Below, piece by piece: positions 18,204 through 27,514 of a stretch of DNA of 64,000 bases. Position numbers and translations under genes: made by a program. The stretch comes from Spiribacter halobius (GTDB taxonomy: Bacteria; Pseudomonadota; Gammaproteobacteria; Nitrococcales; Nitrococcaceae). A model generated the notes under the pieces. The model did no database searches and had not been told where the DNA came from. It saw only the letters and a program-made list of their open reading frames with translations. The stretch is taken from assembly GCF_020883455.1 (NCBI RefSeq), contig NZ_CP086615.1:992001-1056000 (forward strand), in the 5' to 3' direction. Position 1 is the first letter of the stretch. Each line of letters opens with the position of its first letter.

Positions 18204-19583
18204 TCAGCGCCCGCCCGCACGCGGCACCTGCAGGCCATGGCGCCGCATCTTCTGCCAGAGCCCCTTGCGCGAGAGCCCCAGGGCCTCGGCGGTGCGGGTG
18301 ATGCGCCAGCCGTTGGCCGCCAGCGCGCGCTCGAGGTGGGCACGCTCGGACGCTCCCAGGCGTTCACTGAGCGAGGCCCCCGCCTGGCCGTCCGGCGGGC
18401 GCTCCAGGAACAGATCCTGCGGCGCCAGCACGGGGCCGGCCGCGAAGACGCAGGCGCGCTCGATCGCGTGCTGCAGCTCGCGCACCTGCCCGGGCCAGTC
18501 GTGGGCGAGCAGGGCCTCGCGGGCGGCGGGGGAGAGCTGCCGCGGCTCGGCCGGATAGCGCCGTCGGTGCTGATCGAGGAAGCCCTCGGCGAGCCAGAGT
18601 ATGTCGTCGGGCCGCTCCGCAAGCGGGGGTACCCGGAGGCTCACCACGTGGATGCGGTAATAGAGGTCCTTGCGGAAGCGCCCGGCGGCAACATCCGCCT
18701 CCAGGTCCCGGTGGGTGGCAAAGACCAGGCGGGCCCGCACCGGGATCGGCTCGCTGCCGCCCACCGGCGTCACGGTGCGATCCTGAAGCACCCGCAACAG
18801 CTTGGCCTGCATGGCCTCGGGCATGTCGCCCACCTCGTCAAGCAGCAGCGTGCCGCCGGCAGCCTGCTCGAAGACACCGGGGCGACTGTGCTCGGCGCCG
18901 GTGAACGCGCCGCGGCGCTGGCCGAAGAGCTCGGTCTCGACCAGCCCCTCCGGCACCGCCGCGCAGTTGAGCGCCACCAGCCGCCCGGTGCCTCCCTGCA
19001 GCTCGTGCAGGCGCCGGGCGACGACTTCCTTGCCGACGCCGGTGGGGCCGAGGATCAGCACCGGCATGTCGCGGTAGCGGGCGATAGCCTGCAGCCGGGC
19101 CTCGAGTTCCCGCATGGCAGGCGATACGCCCATGGGGCTCGGGTCGCGCGCTGGGGCGCAGCCAGCGCAACGGCAGATCTCTCGCAGCCGGGCGACCAGG
19201 CGCTCCGGGTCCACCGGCTTGGTGAGGTAGTCCGCCGCGCCCAGCTTGAGCAGGGCGACGGCATCGTCGATGTCCGCGTACGCGGTGATGAAGATCGCCG
19301 GCGGCAGATTCTCGGGCGCGTCTGCCTGCAGCCGCTCGTAGAGATGCCGGCCGTGGCCGTCGCCGAGGCGGACATCGCTCAGCAGCAGATCGTGTCCGCC
19401 GGCGGCGATGCCGCAATAGCCCGCCGACGCCGTCCGGTACCAGTCGACGCGGAAGCCCTCGAGCTGCAGATGCTCGGCCAGCGACTCGCCGAGGATCGGG
19501 TCGTCCTCGACCAGCGCCACCCTAGGCGGCGGCGCGGCGCCGGCGCCCGGGGATGCGGACGTGGAAGGTCGTACCATGGTCAT
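18204..19583 (-). CDS. aioR: Sigma-54-dependent response regulator AioR
   Basis: This NtrC-class activator of arsenite oxidase genes has a receiver domain (acidic pair near 27-28, phosphoacceptor D70 in LLLSDVRLG, K122 in LTKPVDP), an AAA+ domain (Walker A GPTGVGKE 179-186; sigma-54 contact loop GAFTGA 225-230; Walker B TLLLDEVGDMP), and a C-terminal Fis-type helix-turn-helix (ITRTAEALGLSRKGLWQKMRRHGL). The ATG at 19583 has GAGG 8-9 bases upstream but lies 62 bases inside aioS; a GTG at 19520, one base after the aioS stop, is the alternative. The linker after the receiver holds three close cysteines (C137, C139, C142). The name rests on its position beside aioS, aioX and aioBA. Confidence 0.92.
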   Translation of the reverse strand: MTMVRPSTSASPGAGAAPPPRVALVEDDPILGESLAEHLQLEGFRVDWYRTASAGYCGIAAGGHDLLLSDVRLGDGHGRHLYERLQADAPENLPPAIFITAYADIDDAVALLKLGAADYLTKPVDPERLVARLREICRCAGCAPARDPSPMGVSPAMRELEARLQAIARYRDMPVLILGPTGVGKEVVARRLHELQGGTGRLVALNCAAVPEGLVETELFGQRRGAFTGAEHSRPGVFEQAAGGTLLLDEVGDMPEAMQAKLLRVLQDRTVTPVGGSEPIPVRARLVFATHRDLEADVAAGRFRKDLYYRIHVVSLRVPPLAERPDDILWLAEGFLDQHRRRYPAEPRQLSPAAREALLAHDWPGQVRELQHAIERACVFAAGPVLAPQDLFLERPPDGQAGASLSERLGASERAHLERALAANGWRITRTAEALGLSRKGLWQKMRRHGLQVPRAGGR

Positions 19584-20964
19584 CGCTGGTCACCTCGATG
19601 CTGCCCTCGAGCTCGCGCACCAGGCGCTCGATCACCCACAGGCCGAAGCCACCCCGGACCGGACGCTCGGACGGGGCGCGGAACAGGACCTCGGGCCGTG
19701 TGTCCGCAAGCGGCGGGCCGGGGTTGGAGACCTGCAGCTCGAGGTTGTGGTCTTTATCGCTGCGCACCCGGCAGCGGACGGTGCCGTGCGGCCCGGCGGC
19801 GTCGACGGCGTTGAGCAGGAGGTTGAGCAGGATCTGCCGCACCGGGGTCGCCTGGACCGGAACCGCGGACTTCAGCCCGTTGTGCCAGTCCAGCGCTGCG
19901 CGCCGCCGCTGGGCGCTGACCAGGGTGCGCACGTCCTCGATGTCCGCCGGCGTCAGCGGGTGGCCATCCACCCGCGCCTCCTCGAGCAGGGCGGCGACCG
20001 TGTCCTGGATCTGGCGCAGGCCGCGCTCGAGCAGATCGGCGCTGCGCAGAACGGCCGGATCGTCGCTGCGCCGGCGCAGGTTGCTGACCGCCAGCAGCAG
20101 CCCGCTCAGCGGATTGTTGATCTCGTGGGCGACACCACCGGCGAGCTGGCCCACGGCAGTCAGCCGCTCGCGCTCGATCAGCCGTGCCTCCAGCTCGTCC
20201 TTCTCCTGCAGCGCCTGGAGCATGTGCCCGAACTGGGTGGCGAGCTGGCCGATCTCGTCGTCGCGTACGCGCCCGGGCTGCCGGATCGCCTCCGGTCGCT
20301 CGCGGCCCACCCTGGACATGGCGTCCGCAAGCTCGCCGAGGGGGCGCGTCATGCGCTTGCCCCAGAGCCAGCCGAGGGGAGCGAGCAGGGCCATCAGGGC
20401 AAGTATCGAGACCGCCGCGGTGCCGGTGATCTCGCGAAAGCGGGGCCACATGAGCGTGTCGGGATACAGCATCAGCAGCCCGCCGACGCTTACCCCGTCC
20501 TGGCGGATGGGCGTGTATAGCGCGCGGTGGCCGGAGATGACATCGGGGGCATCGACGAAGCGTGCCGGCAGCTCCGGGCCAAGGCGATCGGCGAGGGCGG
20601 AGAATTCCTCGCCGGCCGCCGCCAGCGGGGTGGCCACGGGGAAGCGTTGCGGCTGGTTGGCCGCGAACACCTGCTGCTCGTCATCCAGCACGATCAGCAG
20701 CGTGCGCTCGTCGAACAGGCTGCCGTGGCTGCCCCGCAGCGCGGCGTAGGCGCGCCAGACATCGTCGTGCCGCAGCGCGGGGCTCACCGCCGTGGCCAGC
20801 GCGTCGCTCAGCTGCCGGCCGGTGGTGACGAGGTCACGCTCGACGTTGCGCCAGGTCTGTACGGCGATGGCGAGGCCGAGCACCAGCGCCGTGACCCCGG
20901 CTGCTGCCAGCAGGCTCAAGGGCAGCCGGATGCGATAGCTGCGCAGCCGCCGGCCGAGGCTCAT
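19522..20964 (-). CDS. aioS: Arsenite-sensing histidine kinase AioS
   Basis: This 480-residue membrane kinase has two transmembrane helices (about 15-36 and 183-202) around a periplasmic domain of about 145 residues, then HAMP (KRMTRPLGELADAM), HisKA with His280 in GGVAHEINNPLSG, and HATPase (LLNLLLNAVDAAG, GGFGLWVIERLV). The periplasmic part would contact AioX with bound arsenite; the kinase would then phosphorylate AioR. It overlaps aioX by 4 bases and aioR by up to 62 bases, so the three are one operon. The second glycine box (GGFGLWV) departs from the usual GTGLGL. Confidence 0.93.
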   Translation of the reverse strand: MSLGRRLRSYRIRLPLSLLAAAGVTALVLGLAIAVQTWRNVERDLVTTGRQLSDALATAVSPALRHDDVWRAYAALRGSHGSLFDERTLLIVLDDEQQVFAANQPQRFPVATPLAAAGEEFSALADRLGPELPARFVDAPDVISGHRALYTPIRQDGVSVGGLLMLYPDTLMWPRFREITGTAAVSILALMALLAPLGWLWGKRMTRPLGELADAMSRVGRERPEAIRQPGRVRDDEIGQLATQFGHMLQALQEKDELEARLIERERLTAVGQLAGGVAHEINNPLSGLLLAVSNLRRRSDDPAVLRSADLLERGLRQIQDTVAALLEEARVDGHPLTPADIEDVRTLVSAQRRRAALDWHNGLKSAVPVQATPVRQILLNLLLNAVDAAGPHGTVRCRVRSDKDHNLELQVSNPGPPLADTRPEVLFRAPSERPVRGGFGLWVIERLVRELEGSIEVTSDDHGTTFHVRIPGRRRRAAA

Positions 20965-21848
20965 GGCGGCACTGGTGTCCCGGCCATGAGGGCGATCTCC
21001 CGGAACAGCGCCGGCTCGCCCCGGGTGAAGGCGTCCAGATTGAGCCGCTGCAAGAGCTCCCGCCCCCGGGGGCGCTCGTCCATGGAAAGCAGTGCCGAGC
21101 GCAGGCGCTCGGCCAGCGCCGGGTCGAGATTCTCACGCACCACGACGGGCGGAAAGCCGAAGGCCGGCGAGCGTTCCACCACCCGCGTGCGCTCGGTGAG
21201 CTCCGGCTCGAAGCGCTGCAGCGTCTCCCAGACGTAGCCGTCGACGGCGCCGGCCTCGGCCAGGCCGCTCGCCACCGCTTCCACCACATTGCGGTGCCCC
21301 CAGGCGTGGAAGCTCTCGCGGAACAGGGCGTCCGGCTTGAGGCCGCGCTCCGCCATCGCCGTGCGCGGATAGAGCGAGCCGGAGTTCGAGTCCGGGTCCG
21401 AGTAGGCGAATACCTTGCCCCGGAGGTCCGTCCAGCCCTGCGTTTCCTCGTCCTCCGCCGGCACGATCAGGTAGGAACGGTAGCGGGGTTCGCCGTTGAA
21501 CACTGGCACCGCCAGCAGCTTGAGCTGATCCTGCCGCCGCACGTAGGGCGCGCCGCAGATCCATGCGGCGTCGATCTCGCCGCGGGCGAGCAGGTCGCTG
21601 ATCTCCCGGTAGCTGGTGCGCTGAACAAAGTGGACGGGATGGCCGGTCTCGCGCTGCAAGTCCGCCTGCCAATCGCGCAGCAGCGAAAGCTGGTCATCAA
21701 GGAATACCGGTGTGAGGCCGATGCGCAGCGGGGTTTCGGCCGCCGGCAGCGGCGCGATCACCGCGAGCCAGAGCAGCGCGGCGAACAGCGCCAGCAGCGC
21801 CGCGCGCAACCTGCGCCGGCACCGTCGCTCGGGTGGCAGGCTCACCAT
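20961..21848 (-). CDS. aioX: Periplasmic arsenite-binding protein AioX
   Basis: This PhnD-like periplasmic protein (about 295 residues) is the arsenite receptor for AioS. The ATG at 21848 is chosen because GGAGGAGGG lies 6-7 bases upstream; the frame opens further upstream without a ribosome-binding site. A basic N-terminus and hydrophobic segment (LRAALLALFAALLWLAVIAP) form the signal sequence. The mature part has LRIGLTPVFLDDQLSLLRDW and WICGAPYV; Cys98 in the latter corresponds to the single Cys shown to matter for arsenite sensing in other AioX proteins. It is the first gene of the aioXSR operon, divergent from aioBA across a 319-bp control region. Confidence 0.92.
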   Translation of the reverse strand: MVSLPPERRCRRRLRAALLALFAALLWLAVIAPLPAAETPLRIGLTPVFLDDQLSLLRDWQADLQRETGHPVHFVQRTSYREISDLLARGEIDAAWICGAPYVRRQDQLKLLAVPVFNGEPRYRSYLIVPAEDEETQGWTDLRGKVFAYSDPDSNSGSLYPRTAMAERGLKPDALFRESFHAWGHRNVVEAVASGLAEAGAVDGYVWETLQRFEPELTERTRVVERSPAFGFPPVVVRENLDPALAERLRSALLSMDERPRGRELLQRLNLDAFTRGEPALFREIALMAGTPVPP

Positions 21849-21943
21849 GGGTATCCCTCCTCCCGGGCGCTCGACGCTGCCCCAGCGTCGCCGCCCACTT
21901 TGCAGCTGTTTCAGTATAGGCCGCCACGGCTGGGTGGCGGGCA

Positions 21944-21993
21944 CGTTACCGACGGGTAACGTCGCGGCCCGCGGACATTACCCGGGGGTAACG
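21944..21993. promoter_or_regulatory. Twin dyads, candidate AioR binding sites (UAS)
   Basis: Two near-identical dyads, GTTACC-GACG-GGTAAC (21945-21960) and ATTACC-CGGG-GGTAAC (21977-21992), each followed by GTCGC, start exactly 32 bases apart, about three helical turns. They lie about 95-140 bp upstream of the predicted aioBA transcription start, the usual range for enhancers of sigma-54 activators. They are also close to aioX, so feedback on aioXSR is possible. Binding by AioR is inference. Confidence 0.6.
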
Positions 21994-22037
21994 TCGCAGC
22001 GGGTCCGGACCGACACCGGAAGCCCGCAGACCGCGGC

Positions 22038-22074
22038 GGGCCCGGCCCTTGCCGTCTCTGGTCCGGTCCTTGCT
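22038..22074 (+). promoter_or_regulatory. Tandem sigma-54 promoter candidates of aioBA
   Basis: TGGTCCGGTCCTTGCT (22059-22074) matches the -24/-12 pattern (TGG-N3-G, then TTGCT) with correct spacing; GGGCCCGGCCCTTGCC (22038-22053) is a second, weaker match 21 bases upstream. Transcription from the first would start near 22085, about 83 bases before aioB. A sigma-54 promoter is expected from the GAFTGA motif in AioR. The 319-bp aioX-aioB gap (21849-22167) holds these sites and no gene. Confidence 0.6.
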
Positions 22075-22167
22075 CCTGCGCAGGGTAGCGACCGGCGGGG
22101 CAAGCCTCTGGGCCGAGTGGCCGCCGGAGCCGGCATAACGATGGCAGCCCTGGAGGAGGGGGATCGC

Positions 22168-22701
22168 ATGAGTGGTATCTCGCGACGGAATTTCCTGAAG
22201 CTCGGCGGCGGTGCTGCCGCCGGCTCCGCCTCGCTGGTGTTCTGGGGCGGCGCCCGGGCCCAGTCCGGATCTACCGGGGCCGCCCGCACGACCCTGGATT
22301 ACCCGGAGCAGTCCATCGGCGCGGCGAGCGAGCTGGCGGTGGGCAGAACCCGAAGCTTCACCTATCCCGATCGCAGCTCGCCCTGCGTGGCGATCCGGCT
22401 CGGCGAGTCCGTACCCGGCGGCGTGGGGCCTGACGGGGACATCGTCGCCTACAGCAGCCTGTGCACGCACATGGGTTGCGGCGTGCAGTACGACGGCGAG
22501 GCCCGCGTATTCAAATGCCCCTGCCATTTCAGCATGTTCGATCCGGGACGCGAGGGTCAGCAGGTCTGCGGCCAGGCCACGGTGGATCTGCCGCGGATCC
22601 AGCTGAGTTACGACAGCGACAGCGATGAGCTGTACGCGGTGGGCGTGCAGGGACTTATCTACGGCCGCCAGTCGAACATCCTGCCGGAGGCGTCGTCATG
22701 A
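22168..22701 (+). CDS. aioB: Arsenite oxidase small subunit AioB (Rieske protein)
   Basis: This 177-residue [2Fe-2S] Rieske subunit has a twin-arginine signal ([11 protein letters not shown], Arg6-Arg7). The cluster ligands are Cys99 and His101 (CTHMGC) and Cys117 and His120 (CPCH). Cys104 and Cys119 would form the disulfide that stabilises high-potential Rieske centres. It carries electrons from AioA towards a periplasmic acceptor and takes AioA to the periplasm through Tat. The ATG at 22168 lies 6 bases after a strong GGAGGAGGGGG. Its 3' end overlaps aioA by 4 bases. Confidence 0.96.
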   Translation: MSGISRRNFLKLGGGAAAGSASLVFWGGARAQSGSTGAARTTLDYPEQSIGAASELAVGRTRSFTYPDRSSPCVAIRLGESVPGGVGPDGDIVAYSSLCTHMGCGVQYDGEARVFKCPCHFSMFDPGREGQQVCGQATVDLPRIQLSYDSDSDELYAVGVQGLIYGRQSNILPEASS

Positions 22702-25169
22702 GCCGCTATCACGATCGCATTGCACTGCCGCCCGCGGATGCTCAGCGCACCAATCTGGTCTGCCATTTCTGCATCGTCGGCTGCGGGTATCACGCCTACA
22801 AATGGCCGGTGAACCGGGAGGGCGGACTCGCCCCGGAAGACAATGCGCTGGGCCTGGATTTCCGCCGTCAGGTGCCGCCGCTGCAGGCCACGATGACCCA
22901 GGCGATGACGTCGGTTGTCAGGGACCGGGACGGTTCCGAGCATCGCGTCATGATCGTGCCCGACCATGAGTGCGTGGTGAACGATGGCCAGGCCTCCACT
23001 CGCGGGGGCCAGCTCGCCTCGGTGCTGTACGGGGATACCGCCGTGTCCTCCCACCGCTTGCTGCATCCACGCCTGCATACCGGTGACGACTGGGTGGATA
23101 CCACCCGGGATCATGCGGCGGAGCTGTACGCCGCCGTCTCCCAGCGCGTGCTGGACTCGGAAGGGCCGGACGGGCTGTACTTCAACTGCTCCGATCACGG
23201 CGGGGCCGGCGGCGGCTTCGAGTTCACCTGGGGTACGGGCAAGCTGATGTTCTCCGCCATCGGTACCCAGATGGTCCGCATCCACAATCGGCCCGCCTAC
23301 AACTCGGAATGCCACGCCAGCCGGGACATGGGCGTTTCCGAGCTGAACAGCGCCTACGAGGATGCGGAGCTGGCGGACACCCTCCTGGCCATCGGCACCA
23401 ACCCCTACGAGTGCCAGACCAACTATTTCCTCGTGCACTGGTTGCCGAATCTGCAGGGGCAGACCCGCGAGCGGAAACGGGAGCGCTTCGGCGAGGAGTC
23501 CACGGGACCCGGGCGCATCATCATCGTCGACCCGCGACGCACGCCGACGGTGGCCGTCTGTGAGCACGCGGCGGGCCGCGACAATGTCCTTCACCTGGAC
23601 ATCGAGCCCGGCACGGACACGGCGCTCTTCAACGCCCTGTTCACCCATGTGGTCGACCAGGGCTGGCACGACGAGGCGTTCATCGAGCAGCACACCCGCG
23701 GATTCCGGGATGCCGTCGAGGCAAACCGGATCAGCCTGGAGGAGGCCGCGCAGATCACCGGGGTAAGTGCCGAGCGGATCCGCAAGGCGGCGGAGTGGGC
23801 GTATGCGCCGAAGGCGTCGGGGCATCGCCCGCGCACGCTCCACCATTACGAGAAGGGCGTGATCTGGGGCAACGACAACTACCGCATCCAGAGCGCCATC
23901 GTGAATCTTGCGCTTGCCACCCGCAGCTTGGGGCGCGAGGGCACCGGCGTCTCGCGCATGGGCGGGCACCAGGAGGGCTATGCCCGGCCGCCCTATCCGG
24001 GCCCGAGGCCCGCTCCGTTCATCGATCACGAGATCATGCAGAACCGTGGCCGCATGCTGACCGTCTGGGGGTGCAATGCTTTCCAGACCACGATCAACGC
24101 GGACAGCTACAAGGCCGCCATCCACCGGCGCTCAGGGATCACCCGTGCCGCCATGGCCCGGGCGCGCGGGGCTGATCTGGAGACCCTGGCCGATGCCATC
24201 CATGAGTCCACGCTCCAGGGCGGACTGTTCATCGCCGCGGTGGATCTCTACCCGACGAAGTTCGCCCAGGCGGGCCACCTCATGCTGCCTGCGGCCCATC
24301 CGGGCGAGGTGGAAATCACCGCCATGAACGGAGAGCGGCGGATACGGCTCTCCGAGCGCTTCATGGACCCCCCCGGCGAGTGCGAGGGGGACGCCCTGAT
24401 CGCCGCGCGGCTGGCTCGTGCCCTGCAGCGTCGCTATCGGGAGGCGGGCAACGAGGAGATGAGCGAGCGCTTCAGTGGCTTTGACTGGTCCACCCACGAG
24501 GACGCCTTCAACGACGGCTTCCGCAAGGCCCACGAGAAGGAGGTCGCGAGCCAGGGTGGCCCTACCGGCGAGCTGGTGACCTACGACCGGCTGCGCCAGG
24601 CGGGTAACAACGGGGTGCAGCTACCGGTGCGGGAGTATCGGGACGGAAAGCTCATCGGCACGCCGCGCCTGTACACCGACGGCGAGTTCGATACCGAGGA
24701 TGGCCGCGCCCGCTTCCAGGCCGCACCGTGGAACGGCATGCTGGAGGCCGCTGCGCGCCAGCGCAGTCGCTACCCGTTCTGGGTGAACAACGGGCGCACC
24801 AACCACATCTGGCAGTCGGCCTACCACGACGAATACATCGTCTACCGCAACCGTCGCTATCCGATGACGCCGCTGGAGCTGAATCCGGAGGACGCCGCGG
24901 AGCGCGGTATCGAGAACGGGGACATCGTGGAGGTGCACAACGATTACGGCTCCACCATGGGGCTGGCCTACCTGGTGGAGGAGATCAAGCGGGGTCACGT
25001 GTTCCTGATGTTCGGCTACTTCAACGGCGTGGCCGGAGAGGTGGTGACCGACGCCGTGGACGAGAACATCATCCCCTATTACAAGGGCACCTGGGCCGAT
25101 CTGCGGCGCATCGGGCACAGTGAGGCCTACGCACGGGGGACCTCGTTCAGGTCACGGCGCTACGTCTGA
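22698..25169 (+). CDS. aioA: Arsenite oxidase large subunit AioA (molybdopterin)
   Basis: This 823-residue catalytic subunit oxidises arsenite to arsenate at a molybdenum bis-pyranopterin centre. The [3Fe-4S] ligands are Cys22, Cys25 and Cys29 in CHFCIVGC; a Ser ([10 protein letters not shown]) replaces the fourth Cys, as in true AioA. Other DMSO-reductase-family blocks include [31 protein letters not shown] and [16 protein letters not shown]. It has no signal peptide, so export depends on AioB. The Aio type is clear (not Arx or Arr). Neither a cytochrome c nor a molybdenum-cofactor gene follows; the next gene is argF on the other strand. Confidence 0.97.
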   Translation: MSRYHDRIALPPADAQRTNLVCHFCIVGCGYHAYKWPVNREGGLAPEDNALGLDFRRQVPPLQATMTQAMTSVVRDRDGSEHRVMIVPDHECVVNDGQASTRGGQLASVLYGDTAVSSHRLLHPRLHTGDDWVDTTRDHAAELYAAVSQRVLDSEGPDGLYFNCSDHGGAGGGFEFTWGTGKLMFSAIGTQMVRIHNRPAYNSECHASRDMGVSELNSAYEDAELADTLLAIGTNPYECQTNYFLVHWLPNLQGQTRERKRERFGEESTGPGRIIIVDPRRTPTVAVCEHAAGRDNVLHLDIEPGTDTALFNALFTHVVDQGWHDEAFIEQHTRGFRDAVEANRISLEEAAQITGVSAERIRKAAEWAYAPKASGHRPRTLHHYEKGVIWGNDNYRIQSAIVNLALATRSLGREGTGVSRMGGHQEGYARPPYPGPRPAPFIDHEIMQNRGRMLTVWGCNAFQTTINADSYKAAIHRRSGITRAAMARARGADLETLADAIHESTLQGGLFIAAVDLYPTKFAQAGHLMLPAAHPGEVEITAMNGERRIRLSERFMDPPGECEGDALIAARLARALQRRYREAGNEEMSERFSGFDWSTHEDAFNDGFRKAHEKEVASQGGPTGELVTYDRLRQAGNNGVQLPVREYRDGKLIGTPRLYTDGEFDTEDGRARFQAAPWNGMLEAAARQRSRYPFWVNNGRTNHIWQSAYHDEYIVYRNRRYPMTPLELNPEDAAERGIENGDIVEVHNDYGSTMGLAYLVEEIKRGHVFLMFGYFNGVAGEVVTDAVDENIIPYYKGTWADLRRIGHSEAYARGTSFRSRRYV

Positions 25170-25221
25170 GCCGTAGGCGGGTCTGGGCACCCGGCAGGCG
25201 CCGGTGCCCCGACCTTGCGCG

Positions 25222-25306
25222 TGGGAGCGGTCTCCGACCGCGGTAGTGGCCGCAGACTCCTCGCGTACGGCGCTGCGCGCCGTCTCGCGGTTGGAGACCG
25301 CTGCCC
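25222..25306. repeat. REP-like inverted repeat downstream of aioA
   Basis: GGGAGCGGTCTCC-type arms (25222-25242 and 25285-25306, one indel and one mismatch) surround a GC-rich core with its own small hairpin. It lies between the convergent aioA and argF ends and may work as a two-way transcription barrier. Confidence 0.65.
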
Positions 25307-25314
25307 CGGCGTTG

Positions 25315-26214
25315 CTACTCCCCCAGCAGCAGCAGCTCCAGCAGCGCCTTCTGGGCGTGCAGCCGGTTCTCGGCCTCGTCGAAGACCACGCTCTGGGGGC
25401 CGTCGATGACCTCGGCGGTGACCTCCTCGCCGCGGTGGGCCGGCAGGCAGTGCATGAACAGCGCATCCGGCGCCGCCAGGCCCATCAGCCCGGCATTGAC
25501 CTGGTAGTCGCGGAACGCCGCGAGTCGGGCCTTCTGCTCGTCCTCCATGCCCATGCTCGCCCAGACGTCGGTCACAACGAGATCGGCGCCGCGCACGGCC
25601 TCGGCGGGGTCGGGCACATGCCGCACCCCGGTGGCCCCCGCCAGGTCCGGGGGCTCGTAGCCCTCGGGGCAGCCGATGCGCAGCTCGAAGCCGAGCAGCG
25701 CCGCGGCCTGCATCCAGGAGCGGCAGACGTTGTTGCCGTCCCCGAGCCAGGCCACGCGCCTGCCCGCAGGCTCGCCCCGGTGCTCGCGCCAGGTCTGCAG
25801 GTCCGCCAGCAGCTGGCAGGGATGGTGGTCGTCGGTGAGGCCGTTGATTACCGGCACGCGGGAGACGGCGGCGAAGCGCTCCACGTTGTCATGGGCGAAG
25901 GTGCGGATCATCACCGCGTCCACCATGCGCGAGAGGACCTGGGCGGTGTCCTCGATGGGCTCGCCGCGGCCGAGCTGGCTGTCCCGGGGCGAGAGGAATA
26001 TCGCCGCCCCGCCGAGCTGCGCCATGCCGGCCTCGAAGGAGACGCGGGTACGGGTCGAGGACTTCTCGAAGATCATGCCGAGCACCCGGCCGCGCAGCGG
26101 CTGATGCAGCGTGCCGGCACGGTGCAGCTCGCGGAGCTCGCTGGCCCGCCGCAGCAGACGGTCGAGCTCGGTGGCGGTGAGGTCGTCCAGGGTCAGGAAG
26201 TGGCGCAGCGGCAT
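25315..26214 (-). CDS. argF: Ornithine carbamoyltransferase
   Basis: This 299-residue cytoplasmic enzyme makes citrulline from ornithine and carbamoyl phosphate in arginine synthesis. The carbamoyl-phosphate-binding motif is [26 protein letters not shown] is the HPCQ motif, and the C-terminal [12 protein letters not shown] carries the HCLP motif. Length is normal for the anabolic enzyme. It follows argD by 21 bases on the same strand, so the two form an arginine operon. Confidence 0.97.
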   Translation of the reverse strand: MPLRHFLTLDDLTATELDRLLRRASELRELHRAGTLHQPLRGRVLGMIFEKSSTRTRVSFEAGMAQLGGAAIFLSPRDSQLGRGEPIEDTAQVLSRMVDAVMIRTFAHDNVERFAAVSRVPVINGLTDDHHPCQLLADLQTWREHRGEPAGRRVAWLGDGNNVCRSWMQAAALLGFELRIGCPEGYEPPDLAGATGVRHVPDPAEAVRGADLVVTDVWASMGMEDEQKARLAAFRDYQVNAGLMGLAAPDALFMHCLPAHRGEEVTAEVIDGPQSVVFDEAENRLHAQKALLELLLLGE

Positions 26215-26235
26215 CGGCGGGGCGCTCCGGTGGGT

Positions 26236-27435
26236 TCAGGCGGGGGTGGTGCCGCGGTCGGCCGCGGCGGCGGCAAGGTGCTCCTTCACCAGGGCGATGA
26301 CCGTGTCGGCGATCTGCTCGGCCTCGGCATCGCTCAACACCAGGGGTGGCAGCAGCCGGATCACCCGACCGGCGGTGACGTTGATCAGCAGCCGCCGCTC
26401 CAGCGCCCGACCGACCAGCTCAGGGCAGGGCGTCTCCAGCTCGATGCCGATCATCAGCCCGCGGCCGCGGATCATGCGCACGCCATCGAGCGGTGCCAGT
26501 GCCTCGTGGAAGCGCCGCCGCAGGCGCTCGCCGAGCAACTCGGCGCGCTCCAGCAGCCCGTCCCGCTCCAGGGTGTCGATCACCGCGAGCCCGGCGCGGC
26601 AGGCCAGGGGGTTGCCGCCGAATGTGGAGCCATGGCTGCCCGGGCCCAGCACGTCCGCGGCAGGGCCGCCGGCGAGGCAGGCACCGATGGGCACGCCGTT
26701 GCCGAGGGCCTTGGCGAGGGTAACCACGTCCGGGCGTATGCCGTCGTGCTGAAAGGCGAACCAGCGCCCGGTGCGCCCCATGCCGCTCTGGACCTCGTCC
26801 AGCATGAGCAGCCAGCCGTGCCGGTCGCACAGCTCGCGCAGTGCCTGCAGATAGCCGGGCGAAGGGACGATGATGCCGCCCTCGCCCTGAATCGGCTCCA
26901 CCAGCACGGCGACGACGTCAGCATCGGCGGCTGCGGCCGCTGCCGCGGGATCATCATAGGGGATGCGCCGGAAGCCCTCGGGCAACGGCCCGAAGCCCTC
27001 CTGGGCGCTGGCGTTGCCGGTGGCGGCGAGTGCCGCCAGGGTGCGCCCGTGGAAGGCGTTGCCGGCCACCAGGATCCGCGGCGCCGCGACCCCGCGGCGG
27101 TGGCCGTAGAGGCGGGCCAGCTTGATCGCCGCCTCGTTGGCCTCGGCGCCGCTGTTGGCGAAGAACACCCGCTCCAGCCCGGCGAGCCGGACAAGGCGCT
27201 CCCCGAGCTGCTCCTGCACGGGAATGCGGTACAGGTTGGAGGTGTGCACCAGCGTGCGGGCCTGATCGGCCAGCGCGTCGGCTACCGCCGGATGGGCATG
27301 GCCCAGGCCGCAGACGGCGATGCCGGCGAGCGCATCCAGATAGCGCTCGCCATGCTCGTCCTCCAGCCAGGTGCCCTCGCCGCGGCGGAAACTGACCGGC
27401 AGACGCTTGTAGGTCGGCATGAGGGGATCGGACAC
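26236..27435 (-). CDS. argD: Acetylornithine aminotransferase
   Basis: This class III PLP-dependent transaminase has about 399 residues. Its motifs are FFANSGAEANEAAIKLAR, the aspartate loop LLMLDEVQSGMGRTG, and PLP lysine in TLAKALGNGVPIG. It converts N-acetylglutamate semialdehyde to N-acetylornithine, and may also serve lysine synthesis. The GTG at 27435 is preferred because GGGAGGG lies about 5 bases upstream; the frame opens 7 codons earlier without a site. A good -10/-35 pair lies upstream. Confidence 0.93.
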   Translation of the reverse strand: MSDPLMPTYKRLPVSFRRGEGTWLEDEHGERYLDALAGIAVCGLGHAHPAVADALADQARTLVHTSNLYRIPVQEQLGERLVRLAGLERVFFANSGAEANEAAIKLARLYGHRRGVAAPRILVAGNAFHGRTLAALAATGNASAQEGFGPLPEGFRRIPYDDPAAAAAAADADVVAVLVEPIQGEGGIIVPSPGYLQALRELCDRHGWLLMLDEVQSGMGRTGRWFAFQHDGIRPDVVTLAKALGNGVPIGACLAGGPAADVLGPGSHGSTFGGNPLACRAGLAVIDTLERDGLLERAELLGERLRRRFHEALAPLDGVRMIRGRGLMIGIELETPCPELVGRALERRLLINVTAGRVIRLLPPLVLSDAEAEQIADTVIALVKEHLAAAAADRGTTPA

Positions 27436-27485
27436 CGGACCCTCCCGCAAAAACAAACGGCAGCCAGTGGCTGCCGGAGCTGCAG

Positions 27486-27514
27486 AGTATAGAATCGGGC
27501 CGGTAGCCGGACAA
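27486..27514 (-). promoter_or_regulatory. Sigma-70-type promoter of argD-argF
   Basis: On the reverse strand, TTGTCC (27514-27509) and TATACT (27491-27486) are separated by exactly 17 bases, close to the TTGACA/TATAAT consensus. The argD start is about 50 bases downstream. Confidence 0.7.

Noticed and set aside
22698-25169. AioA as an ArxA or ArrA-type enzyme
   Set aside because: The CX2CX3C motif with Ser instead of a fourth Cys, the missing Tat signal on the large subunit, and the Rieske partner AioB are specific to Aio.
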